Notes: generated by a model not told the origin, from the letters alone. A stretch of 64,000 nt of DNA from CAKZNE01 sp002695025 (GCA_913043285.1 CAJWML010000001.1:124001-188000), one strand, 5' to 3'; positions 26,981 through 35,996 are shown, counted from the first letter of the stretch. Numbers and translations are program-made.

Positions 26981-27670
26981 ATGGAGGAACAAGTGCAAAA
27001 GGAATTAAAGGAACTCTGCGAAAATATTATCCGTGACACCGGTCCGCAGGCCATCCTGGATTCCCTCACTCAGGTACAGATGTTGTATGAAAAGCTACTG
27101 GTGATCAATTACCTCCAGGAAGCCGAAGCAAAAAATGCAGACACTTTGGATTTTTCCATTGATGAAACCGAGACGGTAAGCAAAGCTGAGCCGGAACCTA
27201 CCCCTATAGAAGATCCTCAAGAGGAAAATCTGTCCTCCAGTACTGCGCAACAAACCCCGGTACAAACACAGAAAACTCCCGAGCCTGAATACATCAATGA
27301 AAGCCCGGTACCCCAACAAGAGTTAAAGGATGACCCTACTCCTGAAGAACAGCAAGTGCATCCCGATCGTATCAGCAGCGAAGAAGCGCATGATTCAGGT
27401 AGCATAAAGCAAGCCTCCCTTAACGACCGTTTTGGGACCGGCATTTTACGCATAGGGCTCAACGACCGTATTGCCTTTGTGAAACACCTTTTTGGCGGAG
27501 CCCAGGAAGATTTTAACCGTGTACTCTCTCAACTGAATACCTTTTCCAGCTTTGAAGAAGCAGAGGATTTTATTGAGTCCATCGTAAAACCGGATTACGA
27601 CTGGAGCCAAAAACAGGAGTACGAACTGCGGTTCCGTCAGCTGGTACGCAATCGCTTCGGCAACCATTAG
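26981..27670 (+). CDS. Protein of unknown function with acidic linker and C-terminal conserved-looking domain
   Basis: 229 residues from the ATG at 26981; a longer in-frame extension overlaps tdk antisense and is unlikely. An N-terminal helical part (EEQVQKELKELCENII) is followed by a Glu/Pro/Gln-rich disordered linker (about residues 50-135). The C-terminal domain (NDRFGTGILRIGLNDRIAFV, then VKHLFGGAQEDFNRVLSQL) looks structured and has the feel of a conserved Bacteroidota family. No signal peptide or membrane helix is seen, so it is probably cytoplasmic. I do not know its role; the divergent position next to tdk is not informative. Confidence 0.7.
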   Translation: MEEQVQKELKELCENIIRDTGPQAILDSLTQVQMLYEKLLVINYLQEAEAKNADTLDFSIDETETVSKAEPEPTPIEDPQEENLSSSTAQQTPVQTQKTPEPEYINESPVPQQELKDDPTPEEQQVHPDRISSEEAHDSGSIKQASLNDRFGTGILRIGLNDRIAFVKHLFGGAQEDFNRVLSQLNTFSSFEEAEDFIESIVKPDYDWSQKQEYELRFRQLVRNRFGNH

Positions 27671-27707
27671 GCGCAGAACTTTTTCCTCCCTAATGAATTA
27701 TTTATAG

Positions 27708-27715
27708 TAATTTTG
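27708..27715 (+). promoter_or_regulatory. Putative -7 element of queA
   Basis: TAATTTTG, an exact TAnnTTTG match, 50 bases before the queA start. Confidence 0.5.
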
Positions 27716-27765
27716 CCGCCCTTTATTTTTTATTCACATTATAAACTTTTCAAAGCCCGTAAGCT

Positions 27766-28824
27766 ATGAAGAAGATGAAACTATCGCATTTCAACTACAA
27801 GCTTCCCAAGGAACTTATAGCTGAAAGACCCACCACTCACCGTGATGAAAGCCGCCTGATGATCCTCAACCGTAAAGAGGGGACCATTGAGCACAAAATG
27901 TTTAAGGATGTTGTAGACATCTTTGAAGATGGTGACACCCTGGTATTGAATAATACCAAGGTATTCCCGGCCCGTATGTACGGAAACAAAGAAAAGACCG
28001 GTGCGCGCATCGAGGTTTTCCTGTTGCGTGAACTGAATTCCGAAAGCCGTCTGTGGGACGTACTGGTAGACCCAGCCCGTAAGATCCGGATCGGTAATAA
28101 ACTCTACTTCGGAGAGGATGACAGCCTCGTTGCTGAAGTAATTGACAATACCACGTCACGCGGACGCACCCTGCGCTTCCTGTATGACGGATCGTATGAA
28201 GAGTTCCGTGCCAAGCTGGAGGAGTTGGGGCAAACCCCGCTTCCCAAATACATCCAGCGCGAACCGGATGAAGAAGATGAAGACCGTTTTCAGTCCATTT
28301 TTGCCAGGCGTGAAGGAGCGGTTGCCGCACCGGTAGCCAGCCTGCACTTCAGTAAACAACTGATGAAGAGACTGGAGATCAAAGGTATTGACTTTGCTGA
28401 ACTTACCCTGCACGTAGGTTTGGGCACATTCCGCCCGGTAGAGGTGGAAGACCTGAGCAAGCATAAGATGGACAGCGAGCAATTCTGGATCTACGATGAA
28501 ACGGCTAAAAAAGTGAACCGTGCCATTGATAACAAGAAAAAGGTTTGTGCCGTAGGAACTACCAGCCTACGCGCTCTGGAAAGCTCGGTATCTACGGATG
28601 GGCATTTGAAAGAATACGAGGGATGGACCAATAAATTCATCTTTCCTCCTTATGAATTCACCATTCCCAACTGTATGATCACCAACCTGCACCCGCCTCA
28701 ATCTACCCTGATGATGATGACAGCTGCCTTTGCGGGTTATGACCTGATGATGGAAGCTTACAAAGAAGCGATCAAGGAAAAGTACCGTTTCCTGAGTTAC
28801 GGAGACGCTATGCTGATCCTTTAA
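27766..28824 (+). CDS. queA: S-adenosylmethionine:tRNA ribosyltransferase-isomerase QueA
   Basis: 352 residues, the normal length. Typical segments include FNYKLPKELIAERPTTHRD at the N-terminus, LVLNNTKVFPARM, HVGLGTFRPVEVEDLSKHKM and NLHPPQSTLMMMTAAFAG. QueA transfers the ribosyl part of SAM to 7-aminomethyl-7-deazaguanine in tRNA to give epoxyqueuosine. No other queuosine genes are nearby. The start could be either the first ATG or the one three codons later (MKLSHFNY). It is a single gene ending in a bidirectional terminator. Confidence 0.96.
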   Translation: MKKMKLSHFNYKLPKELIAERPTTHRDESRLMILNRKEGTIEHKMFKDVVDIFEDGDTLVLNNTKVFPARMYGNKEKTGARIEVFLLRELNSESRLWDVLVDPARKIRIGNKLYFGEDDSLVAEVIDNTTSRGRTLRFLYDGSYEEFRAKLEELGQTPLPKYIQREPDEEDEDRFQSIFARREGAVAAPVASLHFSKQLMKRLEIKGIDFAELTLHVGLGTFRPVEVEDLSKHKMDSEQFWIYDETAKKVNRAIDNKKKVCAVGTTSLRALESSVSTDGHLKEYEGWTNKFIFPPYEFTIPNCMITNLHPPQSTLMMMTAAFAGYDLMMEAYKEAIKEKYRFLSYGDAMLIL

Positions 28825-28846
28825 TCTACCTGGAAAAGCACATTCC

Positions 28847-28874
28847 AAAAGCCTCGCTGCGCGAGGCTTTTTTA
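28847..28874. terminator. Bidirectional terminator between queA and the 28875 gene
   Basis: GCCTCGC-TGC-GCGAGGC forms a 7-bp stem, extended by AAAA/TTTT on the flanks. It serves queA on the plus strand and the convergent gene on the minus strand. Confidence 0.88.
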
Positions 28875-29567
28875 TTAAAACAGAAATCCTAGCTTGGCCC
28901 CGATCGGGATAATGAATTTCACATTAAACATATCAGAATCAGGAGGTACGGAGGCATAATATGTCCCTCCATTTACGAAATCATAAACTAGTTGCACACT
29001 GGTTCCTGAAAATTTTCTCAGACCCATTCCCGAATACAGATCAACAAAAAGACGATCCTTTATAAAAAACAGCTGCCAACCGTAGATTAAAGAAAAATCA
29101 TTTTCAATTCGCTTTTCCTTAAACACTGAGGGGTAGCCGGGAATGAATATTTCCCGGTTATATAAACGTCTGCTGTACTGAAGACTAAAATAGTCCCCAT
29201 TATCCAGAGCATCTTCATAACGAAAGCTCTTTATATTAATAAGAAGCGAAAAGCCTGGATTATAATCTACCTCCGCATCAGGGATCCCACTCTCATCCCG
29301 AAGGTAGTTTCTGAAAGTAATTCCAATACCAGCTTCCACAGAAAAATTATCCCAGGGGGCATATTCAAAGGAAACCGGGAAATCACCAATTGCAATGAGT
29401 AAGGGATTGATCTTAACAGCTGCTAAAATATACCGGGAAGTACCTTGCCCAAACGCTACCGCATCTATAGAATTTTCATTCAACTGTACCGTTTGTTTCA
29501 CAACCTGGGCGTAGGTAGTACCAAAGAATAGCAGGCAGGCCGTTACGAGAATTTTTGTGATATGCAT
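28875..29567 (-). CDS. Predicted outer-membrane beta-barrel protein of unknown function
   Basis: 230 residues. The signal peptide MHITKILVTACLLFFGTTYA is cleaved before QVVKQTV. The mature part has repeated amphipathic strands (FPVSFEYAPWDNFSVEAGIG, FSLLINIKSFRYE, FSLIYGWQLFFIKDRLFVDL) and ends on an aromatic residue (KLGFLF), as outer-membrane barrels do. I do not recognise a specific family. I rejected an in-frame upstream extension because the signal peptide starts at this ATG and a TACTTTTG promoter box lies 19 bases upstream. Confidence 0.7.
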   Translation of the reverse strand: MHITKILVTACLLFFGTTYAQVVKQTVQLNENSIDAVAFGQGTSRYILAAVKINPLLIAIGDFPVSFEYAPWDNFSVEAGIGITFRNYLRDESGIPDAEVDYNPGFSLLINIKSFRYEDALDNGDYFSLQYSRRLYNREIFIPGYPSVFKEKRIENDFSLIYGWQLFFIKDRLFVDLYSGMGLRKFSGTSVQLVYDFVNGGTYYASVPPDSDMFNVKFIIPIGAKLGFLF

Positions 29568-29586
29568 TTTTGTTAAGGTTCTGGGG

Positions 29587-29594
29587 CAAAAGTA
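29587..29594 (-). promoter_or_regulatory. Putative -7 element for the 28875-29567 gene
   Basis: The minus strand reads TACTTTTG, an exact TAnnTTTG match, 19 bases before the ATG. Confidence 0.55.
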
Positions 29595-29652
29595 ATTTAT
29601 AAGACCAAACCTCCTTCTACGTTTGTACATCTTTACGAGATGTAAAACCCCT

Positions 29653-29660
29653 TACCTTTG
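29653..29660 (+). promoter_or_regulatory. Putative -7 element of rlmN, almost at the start codon
   Basis: TACCTTTG, an exact TAnnTTTG match, ends seven bases before the rlmN ATG at 29668. Transcription would start within a few bases of the ATG, so the mRNA is probably leaderless or nearly so. Confidence 0.55.
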
Positions 29661-29667
29661 CAAACGC

Positions 29668-30723
29668 ATGGCAGAGAAAAAGGACATACGCGCTTTAACC
29701 AAGGACGAGCTGAGGGAGTATTTTATTTCAATTGGCGAAAAACCCTTTCGTGCACAACAGGTTTATGAATGGCTTTGGCAAAAAGGTCATAAGAGCTTTG
29801 AGGAAATGACCAACCTATCTCTGGAGTTGCGCCAAAAGCTGGAGGAGAACTTTGTGATCAATCACATCCGTGTGGACGAAATGCAGCGTAGCTCCGATGG
29901 CACTATCAAGAATGCGGTTCGCCTGCATGATGGCAAGATCGTGGAATCCGTGCTTATCCCTACCGATAAGCGGATTACGGCCTGCATATCTTCACAGGTG
30001 GGCTGTAGCCTGGACTGCACCTTCTGCGCCACTGCACGCCTGAAACGCATGCGCAACCTCAATGCCGATGAAATTTATGACCAGGTAGTGGCCATTAAGA
30101 ACGAAGCTGAGAACTTTTACGGACGCCCCCTTACCAACATTGTATTTATGGGTATGGGTGAGCCGCTCATGAACTACCACAACGTGCTTAATGCCATTGA
30201 CAAGATCACCTCTTTGGAAGGCTTAGGCATGTCGCCCAAGCGCATTACCCTTTCCACCGTGGGCCTGGCCAAGATGATCCGCAAGCTGGCCGATGACGAA
30301 GTAAAATTCCGGCTGGCGGTATCTCTTCATTCCGCCCGTGACGAAGTGCGTGACCGCATCATGCCTATCAACCTTAAAAACCCACTTCCGGAACTGGCCG
30401 ATGCCCTGCGGTACTGGTACCAGAAAACCAAAAGCAAAGTGACTTATGAATATGTGGTGTGGAAAGACATTAACGATAAGCCGGAAGACATTCAGGCCCT
30501 CGCGAAATTCTGTAAGATGATACCCTGCAAGGTAAACCTCATTGAATACAACCCCATTGATGAGGGTGAATTCCAGCAAGCCGACTCTCAGGCGCTGAAC
30601 GATTATCTAAATAGCCTTAAAGAGGTAGGCATTGTAGCCAAAGTTCGCCATAGCCGGGGCAAGGATATTGACGCAGCCTGTGGCCAGCTAGCCAATAAGA
30701 ACGAAATAGCCGGTACCGCATGA
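29668..30723 (+). CDS. rlmN: Dual-specificity RNA methyltransferase RlmN (radical SAM)
   Basis: 351 residues. The radical-SAM cluster motif is CSLDCTFC, the SAM-binding segment contains FMGMGEPLMNYHNV, and the mechanistic cysteine near the end is in AACGQLA. RlmN methylates C2 of A2503 in 23S rRNA and A37 in some tRNAs. The chosen ATG gives MAEKKDIRALTKDELREYF; the in-frame upstream extension is excluded by the promoter box at 29653-29660. Its stop overlaps the ATG of a 54-codon gene (ATGA), so that small gene is probably translated by coupling. Confidence 0.96.
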   Translation: MAEKKDIRALTKDELREYFISIGEKPFRAQQVYEWLWQKGHKSFEEMTNLSLELRQKLEENFVINHIRVDEMQRSSDGTIKNAVRLHDGKIVESVLIPTDKRITACISSQVGCSLDCTFCATARLKRMRNLNADEIYDQVVAIKNEAENFYGRPLTNIVFMGMGEPLMNYHNVLNAIDKITSLEGLGMSPKRITLSTVGLAKMIRKLADDEVKFRLAVSLHSARDEVRDRIMPINLKNPLPELADALRYWYQKTKSKVTYEYVVWKDINDKPEDIQALAKFCKMIPCKVNLIEYNPIDEGEFQQADSQALNDYLNSLKEVGIVAKVRHSRGKDIDAACGQLANKNEIAGTA

Positions 30724-30884
30724 TATGGTGGTTCATAGTAGGACTTATGGCCGTTGGTTGGGCACTATTTACGGCCTGGCGGAATATCTCCAAACGCAGG
30801 GGTGGCCGTACAAATCACCATAAGGCACTACAGGAATGGAAAGAATTTAAACAGAAACATCCCGGTTCTGACCACTCAAAGTAG
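30720..30884 (+). CDS. 54-residue membrane protein coupled to rlmN
   Basis: The start ATG overlaps the rlmN stop in an ATGA. The product begins MIWWFIVGLMAVGWALFTAW, one membrane helix, followed by a basic and then mixed-charge tail (RNISKRRGGRTNHHKALQEW, then KEFKQKHPGSDHSK). The positive residues straight after the helix suggest an N-out, C-in inner-membrane protein. Strong hydrophobic patterning and the exact stop-start overlap support a real gene. I do not recognise it. Confidence 0.65.
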   Translation: MIWWFIVGLMAVGWALFTAWRNISKRRGGRTNHHKALQEWKEFKQKHPGSDHSK

Positions 30885-30892
30885 ATCGGCAG

Positions 30893-30922
30893 TTTGTCAA
30901 CCAAAATTGCTTAGTACCTTTA
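30893..30922 (+). promoter_or_regulatory. Putative promoter of the polyprenyl synthase gene
   Basis: TTTG at 30893-30896 and TACCTTTA at 30915-30922 (seven of eight -7 bases), with an 18-base spacer, the best -33/-7 pair seen in the window. It ends 12 bases before the ATG at 30935. Confidence 0.5.
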
Positions 30923-30934
30923 CCTCCCGAACAA

Positions 30935-31909
30935 ATGAGCCAGATTGACGAAATAAAGAAACCCGTTCAGGAGGAAATGGAGGCTTTTGAGCCTAAGTTT
31001 CGTCAGTTTATGGCCAGTAAGGTTCCTCTTCTGGACCGTATCACCTATTACATCATCAAGCGTAAAGGCAAGCAATTACGCCCCATGCTGGTTTTTCTCA
31101 CCGCTAAAATGCTGGGTGAAATAGGTGAAAGTACCCATCGTGGCGCAGCACTGGTTGAACTGATGCATACCGCCACCCTGGTGCATGATGACGTGGTTGA
31201 CGATGCCGATAAACGAAGGGGATTTTTCAGCATCAATGCGCTATGGAAAAACAAAATTGCTGTGTTGGTGGGTGATTACCTGCTCTCCAAGGTGCTTTTG
31301 CTCTCTGTAGAGAATGAAGAATACGAGCTGCTTAAAATTGTAAGTACCGCGGTACGCGAAATGAGCGAAGGCGAGTTGCTGCAAATCGAAAAAGCCCGCA
31401 GGCTGGATATCAATGAAGACATTTATTTTGAGATCATCCGGCAAAAGACAGCTTCCCTTATCTCATCTTGTTGTGGGGTAGGTGCTGCTTCGGTGGGAAG
31501 CACGCCCGAAGTAATCCAGACTATGCGTAACTTCGGGGAGCGGCTGGGCATCGCGTTCCAGATCAAAGACGACCTTTTTGACTACCAGCTCACCAATAAA
31601 AGTGGCAAGCCCAGCGGGATTGATATCAAAGAGCAAAAAATGACCCTCCCTCTCATCTATGCCCTTAATAATGCCTCCAAAAAAGACAAGCGCTTTATGA
31701 TCAACGTAGTAAAGCGTCATAACCAGGAAAGGGACAAAGTGGAGAAAGTAATGCTGATGGTACAACAGTCTGGAGGCATTGAATATGCCGAACAAAGAAT
31801 GCGCGAGTACCAAAGTTCAGCACTGGAATTATTAAATCAATTTCCGGAATCCGAAACAAAACGGTCACTTATTCAGTTAGCCCAATACGTCATCTCTAGA
31901 ACTAAATAA
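30935..31909 (+). CDS. Long-chain polyprenyl diphosphate synthase
   Basis: 324 residues of the trans-prenyltransferase family, with both aspartate-rich motifs: LVHDDVVDDADKRRG (first) and FQIKDDLFDYQ (second), plus the KGKQLRPMLVF substrate segment. Small residues lie upstream of the first motif (STHRGAALVELMHTATL), in line with a long product. It probably makes the octa- or heptaprenyl side chain of menaquinone, which the Act complex upstream in this window would oxidise (inference). Chain length cannot be read with certainty from the sequence. Confidence 0.92.
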   Translation: MSQIDEIKKPVQEEMEAFEPKFRQFMASKVPLLDRITYYIIKRKGKQLRPMLVFLTAKMLGEIGESTHRGAALVELMHTATLVHDDVVDDADKRRGFFSINALWKNKIAVLVGDYLLSKVLLLSVENEEYELLKIVSTAVREMSEGELLQIEKARRLDINEDIYFEIIRQKTASLISSCCGVGAASVGSTPEVIQTMRNFGERLGIAFQIKDDLFDYQLTNKSGKPSGIDIKEQKMTLPLIYALNNASKKDKRFMINVVKRHNQERDKVEKVMLMVQQSGGIEYAEQRMREYQSSALELLNQFPESETKRSLIQLAQYVISRTK

Positions 31910-31918
31910 AATCAGCAC

Positions 31919-31937
31919 GATCAGCAGCAATCTGATC
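31919..31937. repeat. Short inverted repeat upstream of mscS
   Basis: GATCAG-N7-CTGATC lies in the gap between the polyprenyl synthase gene and mscS. It has no T-tract, so it is not a typical terminator; it could be an operator or chance. Confidence 0.3.
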
Positions 31938-31959
31938 ACTTAAAATTCGATTACATTTT

Positions 31960-32793
31960 ATGGAAGATTTAGAAAAGTACTTTGACGAAATCGTTGACCT
32001 TATAGTACTTTACGGAGCATCCGTTCTATTAGCCATTATTGTCCTTATAATCGGCCTTTGGGTTATCAAAAGGCTGGTTAAGCTCATGGGTAAAGCCATG
32101 AATAAAAGAAATTTAGACCCGTCCCTGCAACCATTCCTGCTCTCTATTGTGGGAGCACTTTTAAGGATCATGCTGATCATCTCCGTAGCCAGTATGATAG
32201 GGATAGAGATGACCTCCTTTGTAGCCGTACTAGGTGCAGCCGGCCTGGCCGTGGGTCTGGCCCTTCAGGGCAGTCTTTCCAATTTTGCCGGTGGGGTGCT
32301 CATCTTAATACTCAAGCCTTTTCGCGTAGGCGATTTTATTGAAGCAGAGGGGTATTCCGGCACCGTACGTGAGATACAGATCTTCTACACATACCTCACT
32401 ACCGTTCAGAACCAGGAGATCGTCATCCCCAACGGTGATCTTTCCAATAATCCCATAAAGAATTACTCCTACCACCCTACCCGCAGACTGGACATGACTT
32501 TTGGGATCGGTTATTCTGATGATATTGACAAAGCCAAATCCATACTTTTCGATATTATCAAAGGTGATGAAAGGGTATTAACAGACCCCGAACCCATTAT
32601 TTTTATTGAAGCACTGGCGGACAGTTCCGTAAACTTCCACGTAAGAGCCTGGGCCAATCGCTCCGATTTCTGGGATATTCACAATGGACTGAACGAAAAA
32701 GTGAAAAAGGCATTTGACAAAGCTGGCATAGGTATACCCTTCCCGCAAATGGATGTGCACTTTTTCAGGGAAGAGGCTGAAAAGGAAAGCTAA
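31960..32793 (+). CDS. mscS: Small-conductance mechanosensitive channel, MscS family
   Basis: 277 residues. Three N-terminal helices are followed by the Gly/Ala-rich pore helix (GAAGLAVGLALQGSLSNFAG) and the beta and alpha/beta domains of the cytoplasmic cage (FRVGDFIEAEGYSGTVREI, IVIPNGDLSNNPIKNYS). MscS-type channels open under membrane tension and release solutes on osmotic downshock. It is a minimal MscS with no extra sensor domain. A response regulator gene begins two bases after its stop, suggesting one transcript with the two-component pair. Confidence 0.94.
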   Translation: MEDLEKYFDEIVDLIVLYGASVLLAIIVLIIGLWVIKRLVKLMGKAMNKRNLDPSLQPFLLSIVGALLRIMLIISVASMIGIEMTSFVAVLGAAGLAVGLALQGSLSNFAGGVLILILKPFRVGDFIEAEGYSGTVREIQIFYTYLTTVQNQEIVIPNGDLSNNPIKNYSYHPTRRLDMTFGIGYSDDIDKAKSILFDIIKGDERVLTDPEPIIFIEALADSSVNFHVRAWANRSDFWDIHNGLNEKVKKAFDKAGIGIPFPQMDVHFFREEAEKES

Positions 32794-32795
32794 AC

Positions 32796-34142
32796 ATGGC
32801 ACGAAAAGGAAAACTTTTAATCATAGACGATGAAGAGAAGCTGCGCAGGCTTCTCTTTCGTATTATTAGCCTGGAGGGATATGATGTGGATGAGGCCGGT
32901 ACCCTGACCGAAGGCCGCAAAAAACTCGAAAAGAACCAATACCACCTCGTACTATGTGATGTAAAGCTTCCCGATGGCAACGGTGTGGATTTTGTACCCG
33001 AGTTCAAAAGCAAATATCCCATTACCGAAATTGTATTGCTTACCGCTTACGGCACCATCAAAGATGGTGTTCAGGCCATGCGCTCCGGTGCTTTTGATTA
33101 TCTCACCAAAGGGGACGATAATGACAAGATCATCCCGCTGGTGGAGAAGGCTATGGAAAAAGCACGGCAGGCCGAAAAGCTGGAACGCCTCCTGAACCAA
33201 CAGAACCAAAATCACAGCTTTGACAATATCATAGGCGAAAGCCCCGCTATGCAACAAGCCCTGAAGCTGAGCAAAAAAGTGGCTAATACAGATACTTCCG
33301 TTTTGCTTATTGGCGAAACAGGAACCGGTAAAGAGGTTTTTGCCAATGCCATCCACCAGGCCAGTAACCGTAATAAGGAAAATTTTATTGCCGTAAACTG
33401 TTCTGCCTTTAGCCGCGAAATACTGGAAAGTGAGATATTTGGCCATAAGGCCGGATCCTTTACCGGGGCCACCAAAGATAAAAAGGGGCTTTTTGAAGAA
33501 GCAGACGGTGGGACCATTTTCCTGGATGAGATCGGGGAAATGGACGCAGACCTCCAGTCCAAATTGCTGAGGGTTCTGGAAAACGGCACCTTCCTGAAGG
33601 TAGGCGAATCCAGGGAAACCAAAGTGGATGTGCGCATTATTGCTGCCACCAACCGCAACCTGGAAGAAGAGTCCAATAAGGGAAATTTTCGACTGGACCT
33701 GTACTACCGCTTAAGCACCTTTACTATTGCCTTGCCCAGCCTCAATGAAAGACCACAGGATATTGAATTACTGGTCAACAATTTCATTGATTACTTTTCC
33801 CTTCGCCTTAAAAGGGAACGCCCACAGGTGGATCCTACCTTTATGGAAGCCTTGCGTAACCATGGATGGAAGGGCAATGTGCGGGAGCTGAGGAACGTGA
33901 TAGAGCGTTCACTGATCGTGAATGATGATAACCTCCTTACCCGGGCCGACCTACCCTTTCATGGGGCTGGAGGTTCAGGAGGCTTAAACCCAAGTTCCAT
34001 GCTGCTGGCCGATATGGAGAAGTATCATATCAATCGGGTGTTGCAACATACCGATGGCAATAAAACGGAAGCGGCCAAACTTCTTGGAATAGGTTTAACT
34101 ACCCTTTATCGTAAAATTGAAGAGTACGAGCTGGTTGTGTAA
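32796..34142 (+). CDS. Sigma-54-dependent response regulator (NtrC family)
   Basis: 448 residues in three parts. The receiver has phosphoacceptor D55 (VLCDVKLPDGNG). The AAA+ domain has Walker A (GETGTGKE), the sigma-54 contact loop as GSFTGA (a Ser variant of GAFTGA, seen in other members) and Walker B (GGTIFLDEIGEM). The C-terminal Fis-type helix-turn-helix (KTEAAKLLGIGLTTLYRKI) binds DNA. It should activate sigma-54 promoters when phosphorylated. It follows mscS by two bases, and its stop abuts the ATG of the histidine kinase, its likely partner. I saw no convincing sigma-54 promoter in this window. Confidence 0.95.
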   Translation: MARKGKLLIIDDEEKLRRLLFRIISLEGYDVDEAGTLTEGRKKLEKNQYHLVLCDVKLPDGNGVDFVPEFKSKYPITEIVLLTAYGTIKDGVQAMRSGAFDYLTKGDDNDKIIPLVEKAMEKARQAEKLERLLNQQNQNHSFDNIIGESPAMQQALKLSKKVANTDTSVLLIGETGTGKEVFANAIHQASNRNKENFIAVNCSAFSREILESEIFGHKAGSFTGATKDKKGLFEEADGGTIFLDEIGEMDADLQSKLLRVLENGTFLKVGESRETKVDVRIIAATNRNLEEESNKGNFRLDLYYRLSTFTIALPSLNERPQDIELLVNNFIDYFSLRLKRERPQVDPTFMEALRNHGWKGNVRELRNVIERSLIVNDDNLLTRADLPFHGAGGSGGLNPSSMLLADMEKYHINRVLQHTDGNKTEAAKLLGIGLTTLYRKIEEYELVV

Positions 34143-35996
34143 ATGAAAGTCAAAACCAAAATAACCCTGGGACTGGTGTTCCTCTTTTCGGTGATCGTTG
34201 TTTTGGGCATCATCACCATACATTACCTCAACCTGCTTACCAACCAAAATCAGAATCTTCTCCGCGAAAATTACCAGAGCCTGGAGTACACCCATGAGCT
34301 CCTCAATTCACTGAATGATATCCGTAATTCCTTTGAGCCGGATGACAACTCACGGGTGACGTTGAACAAGGTTGATTTCAAACTGCAATCATCCATAGCC
34401 CGCTTTGAGGAAAGTCTCGAAAAACAAAGGGGTGTTAGCAAAGAAGAGGGAGAGATACAACTGGTAAATGAAGTACAAAACGAGTTTGAAGCCCTCAAGG
34501 AATACCTGGAGGTTACACGCACCAAAGACTATTATTTTGAAAAGCTGCTTCCCGTACTGGAAGACCTTTCCCTGAATATTGACCAGATCTACCGGCTGAA
34601 CGAGCAAACCATCAATCACCGTACGCAAATGGCGGAAGCCACCGCTGACCGCGTGATCTATACCGTAGCCGGTATTATTGTGTTCTGCATTTTGATCGCC
34701 TTCTCCTTTATGGTACGTTTCCCTTCCTACGTAGCCGAGCCGGTGGATAAATTTTCAACCGCTATTGACAAGATGAGCCAGGGAGATTATTCGGCCCGCG
34801 TGGACATAGACACCCGTGATGAATTTGGAAAACTAGGCCTGGCTTTTAACGATATGGCCTCCCGTATGGATGAGTTTGAACGCCTCAACCTCAGCAAACT
34901 CATGACGGAGAAAAAGCGGATGGAAACCATGATCCAGAAAATATCGGAAGGTATCATTGGCCTTGACGCTGAATTCAATGTACTGTTTATCAATCCTTTT
35001 GCAAAGAAACTGCTCGGCATTTCCCGGCAAAAGATCAAGGGACTGTCCGCCAAGGATCTCAGTTTACAAAACCCCATTTTCCAGAACACCATCCAGGATC
35101 TCCTGGAATCCAGCATTACTTCAGACAGACGCTACACCCGCAACAAGCTCATCAAGGGTAATCTTGACAATAAAACAGCTTATTTCATCCGCAAGGTGAT
35201 CATCACTTATGCGGATAGTGATGATGATCATGAACTAAATGGTTACATCATCATGCTCAAGAACATTACGGAGTACAAGGAAATGGACCAGGCCAAGACC
35301 AACTTTATCGCCACAGTGAGCCACGAGCTGAAAACTCCTATTTCTGCCATAAAAATGAGCCTTCGCCTGCTTAAGGACCAGCGCCTGGGCAGGCTGGAAG
35401 AAGAGCAGGAAGAAATGGTGGAGTCCATAGAGTGGGAAACCAATCGCCTGCTGAACATTACCCAGGAACTCCTTAACGCCACGGAGATGGAGGGTGGGGA
35501 AATAAAACTGAACCTTGAACCTACCCGGCCTGAAGACATCGTGGAAGAAGCTATTGACAGTGTAATAACCCTGGCCGAGGACCGCAATGTGATTATTGAA
35601 AAGGAAGTGGATTCCAACCTCCCCAATATACTGGTGGATGAAGACAAAGTAACCTGGGTACTGGTCAACTTCCTTACCAATTCCATTAAATACTCCCCTG
35701 TAGGCTCAAGGGTAGACATCAAGGTTACCTATGACCAGGAGTTTATAGAGTTTTCCGTAAAAGACCAGGGAACCGGCATTCCCGAAGAGCATCAGAAACG
35801 GATCTTTGACCGCTATTACCGCATTCCGGGCTCCGGGGGAAAAGGTACCGGGCTAGGTTTGTCTATTTCCAAAGAGCTCATCAATAAAATGGGCGGCAAA
35901 ATAGGATTGGAAAGCAATCCCGGCAAAGGTGCACGCTTTTACTTCCGTCTTTTTGAAACCTCGGTTAACGAAGTACCCCTTAATAAACGGGCCTGA
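34143..35996 (+). CDS. Membrane histidine kinase with HAMP and PAS domains
   Basis: 617 residues. Two membrane helices (about 8-28 and 178-200) flank a mostly helical periplasmic sensor region. HAMP (about 201-253), PAS (about 265-375), a HisKA domain with H394 (TVSHELKTPISAI) and a complete HATPase domain follow (NFLTNSIKY, DQGTGIPEEH, GKGTGLGLSISKEL). The layout is like Pseudomonas KinB. It starts directly after the response regulator stop (TAAATG), so it is almost surely the cognate kinase. The stimulus is unknown; proximity to mscS hints at envelope or osmotic stress. Confidence 0.93.
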   Translation: MKVKTKITLGLVFLFSVIVVLGIITIHYLNLLTNQNQNLLRENYQSLEYTHELLNSLNDIRNSFEPDDNSRVTLNKVDFKLQSSIARFEESLEKQRGVSKEEGEIQLVNEVQNEFEALKEYLEVTRTKDYYFEKLLPVLEDLSLNIDQIYRLNEQTINHRTQMAEATADRVIYTVAGIIVFCILIAFSFMVRFPSYVAEPVDKFSTAIDKMSQGDYSARVDIDTRDEFGKLGLAFNDMASRMDEFERLNLSKLMTEKKRMETMIQKISEGIIGLDAEFNVLFINPFAKKLLGISRQKIKGLSAKDLSLQNPIFQNTIQDLLESSITSDRRYTRNKLIKGNLDNKTAYFIRKVIITYADSDDDHELNGYIIMLKNITEYKEMDQAKTNFIATVSHELKTPISAIKMSLRLLKDQRLGRLEEEQEEMVESIEWETNRLLNITQELLNATEMEGGEIKLNLEPTRPEDIVEEAIDSVITLAEDRNVIIEKEVDSNLPNILVDEDKVTWVLVNFLTNSIKYSPVGSRVDIKVTYDQEFIEFSVKDQGTGIPEEHQKRIFDRYYRIPGSGGKGTGLGLSISKELINKMGGKIGLESNPGKGARFYFRLFETSVNEVPLNKRA

